Positions 56,716 through 64,000 of a DNA stretch of 64,000 nucleotides are shown in pieces. Origin of the DNA: Trochalopteron elliotii (lineage: Eukaryota; Chordata; Aves; Passeriformes; Leiothrichidae); contig JANPWX010000208.1 of assembly GCA_024734555.1 (NCBI GenBank), positions 61,483 to 125,482 of the forward strand. Reading direction: 5' to 3'. Position 1 is the stretch's first letter, and every line of letters begins with the position of its first letter. The position numbers were made by a program, and so were the translations under genes. Under the pieces are notes generated by a model. That model searched no databases. It was not told where the DNA came from and saw only the letters and a list, made by a program, of their open reading frames with translations.

Positions 56716-59024
56716 TTCTCCAACTTTAGGGTTGGAGCCAAGCCACCTTTAGCATTTTGCCTGTCCCAGAATGGTTTTACACAAGGCTCTGACTTTGGCC
56801 ATGACCCAAGGATGTGCTGAGATATCCAAGTGTTCCAGTGCCTTGGGTATTTTCTCATGGGTTTGGTCTTAAGTGAGATTTAAACCTTGGTCTCCTGACT
56901 CCACCCTTGGTCTCCTGACTCAAACAAGTGTCACTGGGCATTTGTAGCATAATCTTTAATTTGTGCAACTTGCAGAGATCAATGCAGGGTCCCTAGGACA
57001 GACCAGAGCAGTGGTTAAAACAGCATCAGTTCAAACTTTCCTTGTTTGAATCCCTGTGATTCCATTCCTCCCCGTGGCACAGCTGTATGATGACACTTCC
57101 CTATTGCAATGCAGTTCTGCAGGTTAATTTATTTTTTCCAAGGCACTTTGCAAACATTAAGTGTTACATAAATCTCGGGTATTATTATCCACAAGATGCA
57201 TTGATTTGCAGTGTGGTCGTATTGTCTGGATTTCTTTTTTCCTTTAAAAATTTCAATCCATTTGAAAGAAGGGGGAGAAAGGGGGAGGGGGAGCCCCACA
57301 GGTCTTGTATGAGACCAAACAGTTCCATAAACACAGAGCTGAAAGTGGCTGATCAATGAGAAGGCAAACGGGGCCAATTGTGCATCAGCTCCTGCCTCCA
57401 GTTATGGTTTGCTCTGGGGACTCTGGGCTTGCTGGGATCAATGCAGAAGTGGCACAATGCAGGAGTGGGGACCAGCTCCCACAGCAGTGGGACATTTTCC
57501 CACTTTTCCCTTAATTCCATGGCCCCTGTGCAACTCTGCTGAGCCTGTTTGGTTTTTGAAAGGAGCAGCTCAGGTGTCATTGGGAAAATCCAATCCTGCC
57601 AGCAGTGCTGTTTGTGCTCCTGTGGCACTATTATCTCTCTGGGGACAGGGAAATACACACTGGCATTTTGGGGGTTCTGAGGGTGCCCACGGGGAATAAA
57701 TCACAGGGAGGGAGCAGCAGTGGAGAGCAGGGCTGCTCCTACAGCTCCTCCATGATGCTGTAACTTACTTTATCAGGAGCAGCAGGACAGCAGAGATAAC
57801 TGAATGCTTTCTCTTAGGCTGGGGGCTGACAAACTCGGGGGGTTATTTTTTGGCTGAGTGACACCGTAATGGCAAGCACTGTGTTCTTCTCCATTTTTAT
57901 TTGGAAAGCTAAGATGGAGCAAGCAGGGACTATCTGTCTTTTAGGCATGGAAAGGTGTCCCCACCCCAGCTCCAATCAATCATAACTCTCCAAGAGTCAT
58001 TGATTTACAGACAGCACCAAACCACCTGCTCGCTGCATCCCCAGGCTATTTTTTTCTCTGTGTTTGTGTGTGAGAAACTCTGAATTCTGCATTAGTGGGA
58101 GGCAGAAAAAGGCAGGACAGTTGTAACCAGTGAGTTTCACCTCTCTCCCCTGGCTTGCAGAGCCCAGCTCTGGTATTCCCAACTCACTGTTCACATCAGG
58201 GCTGAGACCAAGCAAACTTGTCTCAGTCTGTAAAATCCTGGTTTTGAGTGAAATGAGATGGGAATTGCTGATCCAGCTCTTGCCAGTGGTCCCTAGTTTA
58301 GTGTTGATGGTTCAAGTGCTGAGTTTTTTGGAGCAGAGTGATCTCAATCCTCTTGGATTTTCACTGGAAAAGGGGATGTGTGGTGATTGCAGCAGGCTCT
58401 TGTGTGTCTCTGCTCTGGATTTTCCCATGTGTGCGGAGCACTTGAATTTTGCTGTGGAGCACCAGTTTCCCAGACACAGAGAACTGCAGAAGCAATTGCT
58501 TTCCAGCCAGCCAAGAAACCAGGCAGGGTTAGATTTTGTTTATTGGATGGGATTGGTGTTTGCAGAAGTGCTTTGAGATTCTGGGCAGATGGACCCGACA
58601 GAAGTGTGAAGCTCTGTTGTTCTCCTCCAGTGACAAGATGTGAACGCTGAAGCTGCACTTGTAAGAAACTTGCCCCAAATCTGAAGTGTGCCAAGGTTTC
58701 CAAGCTGATCCGCCTCTGCTCTTGAGAAGAGTGGCCCTTGTGAGGCAGTAGATTACAGCAGTGAGTAGTGCTGGGAGCGGGATCTCTCTTCTGCAGAACA
58801 CACTCCCATTGTCCCAACCACAGTTTGGTATTTGCCATAAGCCATGCTGTCTTATGAAAAACCATTTGCAAGATAAGTAAAGGAAAATGTAATCCCTGAG
58901 TGGAATGAAAGGTGCTTTGAAATGAATGGGGGATAATCCTTTTGTTGTCTGTTACAAATGCACTTTATTTCTGCATTATCTGAGCATGAGAATTGACTGT
59001 TCTCTCAACCAACAAATCCACTGC
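56716..59024. other. Unique sequence, no gene recognised
   Basis: Contains a 20-base tandem duplication (CCTTGGTCTCCTGACTC twice, about 56885-56921) and AT-rich patches near 57120-57250 and 57965-58015. No exon or repeat family recognised. Confidence 0.5.
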
Positions 59025-59220
59025 AGCACCCTCTCCTCGGCGCTCAGGCCCCGGCGCCGCGACAGAGCCGCCTCTGAACTCCCTCAGCTCGGCGGGTTGC
59101 AAAAAAAGGGCTCTTTTGAATTTCAAAATCCTGCTGGCGTGATCATTTTGGCGTTTGCAGTGTGCAGAGGCTTGGCTTAAGTCACACTAAAGGCGCGGGT
59201 TGGGATGCAGGCAGTGGTCT
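59025..59220. promoter_or_regulatory. Small CpG cluster
   Basis: CpG is dense between about 59037 and 59095 (CCCCGGCGCCGCGAC and neighbours) and again near 59190. It is too short for a standard island but isolated in CpG-poor DNA. It could be a minor promoter, an enhancer or an exon remnant. Confidence 0.3.
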
Positions 59221-59744
59221 GAGGGATTTAGCTGCCTACCTGCCCCTGCCTTCCTCTCCAAACAGGCAGCGAAATCTGCCTAAATTGCTTTTAAAATCAC
59301 AAAGCCTCTGCTCCAGGGACTTGTAGCCGGGGTCGAAGGATTTCTTCCATCTGCTTTCAGTCTGTTTTTCTTTGTTGGCAAATTTCTCTCGTCAAGTTCA
59401 AGCCCGTTGATTTATGCAAGGAGATGCTTCCAGCTTCTGCTGGACTTTGTGACCCCTGTGGCAACAGCCAGGCCAGATGGATCCGGCCACTCCAGCAGAA
59501 AGGAATGCTCAAAGCTCAAAGACTGAACACTGCAGAGCCTGGAATGATAGCAGCTCTCTCCAGCTAATGTTAAAGTGCTTTAGTTACTGCAGGCATTGAT
59601 TTGGGGGCCCTGGAAAATGCATCCCAGCAGGGCTTCTCCTTGGATTTTCAGTGAGTGACCCAAGTTCAGGAGATAAGTCATGAGTCATTTGTTCACTCTG
59701 ATTTTATGGTCTGCCATACCCAGCCTCCAGCCAGTGGTTCAAAA
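59221..59744. other. Unique sequence, no gene recognised
   Basis: Nothing recognised. Confidence 0.5.
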
Positions 59745-60190
59745 CTTCTTTATACTCTTCCCTCCCTCCTGATTTGATGCAGTTTCCCATCATGGAAATG
59801 CTGGGAGAGCTGGGGCTGTTCAGACTAGAGAAGAGAAGGCTCCAGAGAGAGCTCAGAGCCCCTGCCAGGGCCTAAAGGGGCTCCAGGAGAGCTGGAGAGG
59901 GACTGGGGACAAGGGATGGAGGGACAGGACACAGGGAATGGCTTCCCACTGCCAGAGGGCAGGGCTGGGTGGGATATTAGGCAGGAATTGTTCCCTGGGA
60001 GGGTGGGCAGACCCTGGCACAGGGTGCCCAGAGCAGCTGTGGCTGCCCCTGGATCCCTGGGAGTGTCCAATGCCAGGCTGGACACTGGGGCTTGGAGCAC
60101 CCTGGGGTAGTGGAAGGTGTCCCTGCCCGTGGCAGGGGATGGAATGGGATGAGCTTTAAGATCCCTTCCCACCCAAATGATTCCAGGACT
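59745..60190 (+). mobile_element. CR1 LINE, 0.4 kb 3' copy
   Basis: GCTGGGAGAGCTGGGGCTGT, GAGAAGAGAAGGCTCCAGAG, the GGACAGGACACAGGGAATGG block, GAATTGTTCCCTGGGAGGGT, GTGTCCAATGCCAGGCTGG and TAAGATCCCTTCCCACCC with an ATGATTCCAGG tail. The first 45 bases are shared with 55935 but are not typical CR1. Confidence 0.92.
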
Positions 60191-60469
60191 TTGTTTCCAT
60201 TCTGTGCTGAAGACAGGATGCAGATTTGCTTTTGGCTTTTGCTTCAGGAAAGTCCTTGGAAGCGAGATCTATCCCAGGTTGAGTTGTTGCACATCTTGCG
60301 GGCTGGGCAGTGCCTTTACCTGGGTGAATTCCAGCAATGCTCTCTGCTCCAAACCATGAGATCCCGTCAGGATCCCATCAGAGCCCAGCTGTGCAGGGAT
60401 CATGGTGGCCTCCCCAAATCAACAATTCCAAGCCTGGGGCCTCCATTATTCCCACTGCCAGGTTTCAGT

Positions 60470-60650
60470 CTTGGAATAATCCAGTTGCTTGTAGTAAAAC
60501 AATTATAGCTCTTATGATTTTTCTTCGCAAGCAGAGCAATTAGAGGAGAATAGGAACTTAATTAAAAAGCTAATTATTAAGCCCATGAATGTTGTTTTCA
60601 AATTTTTTTAATGAATTTACTTTTGCCAAATGGCGCCATTTCCATTCTTT
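60470..60650. other. AT-rich homeodomain-motif block, possible conserved noncoding element
   Basis: Repeat-free, with AAAACAATTATAGC, AACTTAATTAAAAAGC and AGCTAATTATTAAG. Dense TAATTA cores suggest a homeodomain-bound element; unproven. Confidence 0.3.
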
Positions 60651-61059
60651 TTTCAACTCTGGTGGTGGCTGTGGGTTGGGAAACTGAGGGAATCCAAGTG
60701 TGGGCTCCTGACGTGGTGTGGTGCCATGCTGCCTCCTAAGGGGATTAGGACATAGATGATGGAAAAAACACAGGAACAGCACTAAGCTGACTGTAAGCCT
60801 GTTGTCTTCCAGCTTTTTCCATTACGAAGCACAAAGGAAATTCAGGTTTTCTGCCTCCTGGAGCCTCATGCCATTGTAATCTCAAAGTAATCCCTTCGAA
60901 CAAGCATTTCCCTGCCCTTGGAGCAGGTTTGCCATGGGGTCTTGCTTTCTTGGGAGCCACGAAACGCTGCTGCAATTAATCGGGGTGCTTAGGTGGCTTC
61001 TTCAAGACCACATTAGGCTCAGCAGCAATTTAAAGCAAGTGTCCACTGGTAAATGGTGA
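60651..61059. other. Unique sequence, no gene recognised
   Basis: Nothing recognised. Confidence 0.45.
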
Positions 61060-61280
61060 AAAGCACCCAGGGAAAAGCCGGGATGTTCCCATGCATAGCA
61101 AACGAGTCATTAGCATCCAAGCGATTACGCGGAATACCAAAATGACCTTGCAGTCATTAGGAGAGAGGTATGTTATGACTTAAGTTTAGAGGGACTTGCA
61201 TTACAATGTAACATCTAATTAGTGTTACCTCTGCTAATTGCTACATATTGCTGAGGTATATAAAAATAAATGCCTGAGTG
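61060..61280. promoter_or_regulatory. AT-rich block with near-palindromic homeodomain site
   Basis: At 61208-61228, GTAACA-T-CTAATTAG-TGTTAC is an inverted repeat whose two 10-base arms pair fully except for one extra T, centred on the CTAATTAG homeodomain core. Nearby are GTCATTAGCATCC, CAAGCGATTACG and TGACCTTGCAGTCATTAG. This is the most structured of the AT-rich blocks and a good enhancer candidate. Confidence 0.4.
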
Positions 61281-61589
61281 ATACCGGGGCCAGCAATGCC
61301 GAGGTGTTGGAATGGGGGGAGAAGTTTCCTGCCATAATGAGCAGCAGCAGCTTGGTTCCCTCCGCTGGCAGCTTGTTAATGTGGCTCTTGTTGTCTGCTG
61401 ACTGTAAAGAGGGTTTTTGTGTGGGGATTGTGACTATTGGGTTCTCCAGTGCCCTTTTGAGGCGGGTTCCCATTGCTGGAGTCTGTCCAGTGTCCCCTAA
61501 ATGTTAAAGAGACCACCTTCCTGGTATTTCAACTGGTGAGCTTCCTCTGTGTGGTTTGCAGCTTCTCTAGAGTGAGGTCTGAGATTTCC

Positions 61590-61850
61590 AGAGGGGCTGA
61601 TGAGACCCCTGACTCAGAAGTAGACCCAGAAGTAGTCCCAGGTGTGGAAAACCCTGAGTGATGTGGAGAAGGGGAGGATATGGGCCAAACCCTGAAGGAG
61701 TTTTCTGACCCTATACCCTGGGACTTTCCACGTTAATTCCTCCAGCAGTTGGTGCTGGTGGTTCTGCCAAAAAGGTGGTTCTTACATGAGGCTGCAGTCA
61801 TGGATTTGGGGTCAGAGCCTTCACCTGTGCTGCCAACAATAAGTCATGGA
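61590..61850 (+). pseudogene. Decayed coding-like fragment, possibly retroviral gag-like
   Basis: One + frame stays open from about 61473 to 61860 except for TGA at 61662 and TAA at 61734. Within it the sequence looks protein-like: an acidic segment, an ATG at 61680 followed by Gly-Gln (as at a myristoylated retroviral Gag start), then a Pro/Trp-containing stretch and, past the stop, a hydrophobic segment ending in Arg-Trp. The fragment ends at the nested CR1s. Assignment to an endogenous retrovirus is tentative; an unrelated pseudogene or chance frame is possible. Confidence 0.25.
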
Positions 61851-61920
61851 ATCTTGGAATTGTTGGGGTTGGAAAATATTCCAAGATCAAGTCCAACCAT
61901 CAATCCAGTGCCACTGCCAT
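61846..61920 (-). mobile_element. CR1 LINE, part 1 of a copy split by another CR1
   Basis: CATGGAATCTTGGAATTGTT, GGGTTGGAAAATATTCC and AAGTCCAACCATCAATCCAG are the complement of a CR1 3' end. It breaks after CCACTGCCAT and continues at 62212. Confidence 0.88.
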
Positions 61921-62211
61921 GGGAGGGACCTCTCCTCCCAGAGGACAAGCACAAAATGAGAAAAAACAGCCTCAGGCTGCACCAAGGGAGGCTCGGGTTG
62001 GACATCAGGAGGAATTTCCCCATGGAAAGGTGCTCAGGCATTGGCAGGGGCTGCCCAGGGAGGTTTGGAGTCCCCACCCCTGGAGGTGTCCAAGGAACAC
62101 CTGGATGTGGCACACAGTGCTCTGGGCTGGGGATAAGGGGGGCATCAGACACAGCTTGGATTCCATGGTCCTGGAGGTCTTTTCCAACCTCAATAATTCT
62201 GTAATTCTCTG
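61921..62211 (+). mobile_element. CR1 LINE nested in a CR1
   Basis: CTCCCAGAGGACAAGCAC, GCCTCAGGCTGCACCAAGG, GGTTGGACATCAGGAGGAAT, the GGCTGCCCAGGGAGGTTTGG block, CCTGGAGGTGTCCAAGGA and GGTCTTTTCCAACCTC with an AATAATTCTGTAATTCTCTG tail. It is full length for a 3' fragment and lies in opposite orientation to its host. Confidence 0.92.
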
Positions 62212-62370
62212 TTCACCACTAAACCATGGCCTCAAGTGCCCCCCCAGCTGTTCTTTGAACAATTCTGGGTTTGGTGACTCCACCACTGCCCTGGGCAGTC
62301 TGTGCCAGTGTTTGACAACTCTTTCCATAGAGAAATGTTTCCTAGTCTAAACCTTCCCTGATACAACTCA
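62212..62370 (-). mobile_element. CR1 LINE, part 2 of the split copy
   Basis: TTCACCACTAAACCATGGCC, GGTGACTCCACCACTGCCC, the GCCAGTGTTTGACAACTCTT block and TAAACCTTCCCTGAT continue the host element interrupted at 61920. Confidence 0.88.
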
Positions 62371-63284
62371 TAAAAAAGAACATAAAGGGAAGAAGTAAAG
62401 GGGAAATAAAGAGAAATGCTGAGGCTTTTATCCCCAAGGGCCTGTGACTCCTCTCCCCAAAGCTAAAACTTTTGGAAGATCAGTCTCTTTGGATTAGCCA
62501 GGAATAAGAGACGGGTTGACCAAGGAATAATCTCTGCAGGAGGCTGTGCTCTGGGTATTTTCCTCTATACAGGTGATCAGTTACTCTCTTAATAAAGAGA
62601 ATAATTTTGTCTCCATCCTGCCTTGCTGATGAGTGGCATATGTACAGGCTTGGAGTTTGTTGAGCAGACCAAGGGTGGCAATGTCAGGAGCAGCCTTGCT
62701 GTGACCAGGACAGTTTTCTTTCCACTGGAAATACAAGCAAAAGTGTGGAAAGCCACTGGGAATGTTAAAAACAAAACTGCCTGTCTGCATTCCTGGATTA
62801 TGAACACATTCACTTCTCAGCTTCACAACACTTCAGTTTCCCAGCTGCTTGTGTGAAGTTTTGAGAGGTTGGTTTGGGTTTTTTGTTTGTTTGTTTGTTT
62901 GTGATTTGTTTTAGTTTTCTTTCATTTGCAACAACGGGGCTAGGAGAAACAGATATGCTGATAATTAAAGTGAAATCTTTGTTCCATGTGGTCTTTAGTC
63001 CTAAGATCATCATCAGAGCCAGACAGTGATATTTTGATATTCTAGACAATTTTTTTTTTGATATCTGGAGGGAAGTTACAAAGCAGGGAAGGATGGCAGG
63101 CCTGGCAGTTTTATAATCTCTCTGTCTAATGTGCAGTATCATGGGACACCTCTCTGATGTCTCCACGGTGGCTTCTGTGTGCTTCAAACACGTGTGCTCT
63201 TAACTGCAGAAACCAGCTCCTGAATTAATGACTGCGGCTTCAAAGGACCCTCCCCCTCCCCAGGCTGGAGATCTGAGGGCCATC
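62371..63284. other. Unique sequence with simple repeats, no gene recognised
   Basis: A (TTTG)n run lies at about 62880-62900 and a T10 run at about 63050. Otherwise nothing recognised. Confidence 0.5.
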
Positions 63285-63345
63285 TCCAAGTGGGTGACAT
63301 GCCTTTGAAAATTATGCAGCGCAAACAATAAGCCTCATTAAAGAA
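63285..63345. other. Possible conserved noncoding element
   Basis: ATTATGCAGCGCAAACAATA and GCCTCATTAAAG combine octamer-like and TAAT-type motifs in repeat-free sequence. Very tentative. Confidence 0.15.
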
Positions 63346-63477
63346 AGTCAGCACAAGCAGCTCAGCAGCCCAGCGTGGGGACCGGTCATGGTGGGGACAC
63401 AGTCCAGGATCTCTCTCCAGAGCCAGGCAGTACCAAAATCTCTGTGTGTGAGGGCAAAGGGCATGTGAGCCCAGAGC

Positions 63478-64000
63478 GAAGTGCCAAGTCCTGCCCTTGG
63501 TCACTCCAACCCTCTGCAGAGCTCCAGGCTGGTGTGGACTGTCTGGGAAGTGCCCAGTGGGAGAGGAGCTGGGAGTGGTGGTCAGCAGTGGGTGGACATG
63601 AGCCAGGTGTTCCCAGGTGGGCAAGTGGCCAATGGCCCCTGGGCTGTGCCAGCCCCAGTGTGGGCACTGGACCAAGGCAGTGATTGTCCCTTGACACTGG
63701 GCACTGCTGAGGGACCTGTGATCCCATGTCCAGTTCTGGGCCCTCACAGCAAGAAGGACATTGAGGGGCTGGAGCATGTCCAGGGAAGGGTCTGGAGCCC
63801 CAGGAACAGCTGGGGGAGCTGAGCCTGGTGAAAAGGAGGCTCAGGGGGTACCTTCTGGCTCTGCACAGCTCCCTGACAGGAGGGGACAGCCAGGGGAGGG
63901 TCAGGCTCTGTTCCCAAGTAACAAATGATAGGATAAGAGGAAACCACCTCAAGCTGCAGCAGGGGAGGTTTGGTTTGGATATTGGGAAAAGTCTCTTCAC
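63478..64000 (+). mobile_element. CR1 LINE, copy leaving the window
   Basis: Covers the reverse-transcriptase C-terminal and 3' region: GTCCTGCCCTTGGTCACTCC, GGTGTTCCCAGGTGGGCAAG, the AGAAGGACATTGAGGGGCTG block, GGGGGAGCTGAGCCTGGTG, ACCACCTCAAGCTGCAGC and GGTTTGGTTTGGATATTGGG. The 3' terminus lies beyond base 64000. It is one of the longer copies, with a fairly intact order of blocks. Confidence 0.93.

Noticed and set aside
57001..57060. Possible tRNA-like B box near TTTGAATCC
   Set aside because: No matching A box or cloverleaf stems could be drawn around it.

Overview
The window looks like noncoding nuclear DNA from a bird, probably a songbird. The main evidence is about 27 fragments of CR1, the dominant avian LINE, recognisable by their conserved 3' ends (AAGGTCCCTTCCAACCC plus an ATTCTRTG-type tail). 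Four LTRs of avian endogenous-retrovirus type support this, as does the mix of GC-rich and AT-rich stretches. No RNA gene was recognised, and no open frame resembles a protein family I know. Open frames are mostly under 200 codons, overlap one another on both strands and often run through CR1 copies. The likeliest reading is a large intron or intergenic region, possibly entered through the 5' end of a gene at the left edge.

Layout. 1-1760: a CpG island and shore with octamer and MEF2-like motifs, the only credible promoter or first-exon region. 1760-6680: unique sequence. 6684-9232: one CR1 tail, a second CpG-rich block (7490-8240) and a 4 x 28 bp tandem repeat. 9233-18960: mostly unique sequence with AT-rich blocks rich in homeodomain/POU-like motifs, broken by CR1 fragments. 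19059-22690: a 65 bp tandem repeat whose units hold a hairpin, then a 33-unit, 16 bp minisatellite with a 63 bp higher-order period. 23500-33000: scattered CR1s, an 18 bp-class stem-loop and a weak 51 bp exon candidate. 33103-33940: a solo LTR inside a CR1. 37160-41256: locally duplicated low-copy segments and two more solo LTRs, one inside a CR1. 43712-44475: a CR1 running into a 388 bp assembly gap bounded by a TTTCC array. 46045-51470: a 777 bp LTR and five CR1 fragments. 51650-63345: unique AT-rich blocks, a small CpG cluster at 59030, a protein-like frame with two stops at 61590-61850 and a CR1 nested in a CR1. 63478 to the end: a CR1 leaving the window.

No operon-like or pathway organisation is present. 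The information here is a layered transposon history (target-site duplications, nested insertions, inverted near-identical copies), two unusual tandem arrays and a set of AT-rich blocks that could be conserved regulatory elements. Their conservation cannot be judged from one sequence. Repeat boundaries are read by eye against remembered CR1 and LTR features and may be off by tens of bases unless a target-site duplication fixes them. I did not find a convincing new biological system.
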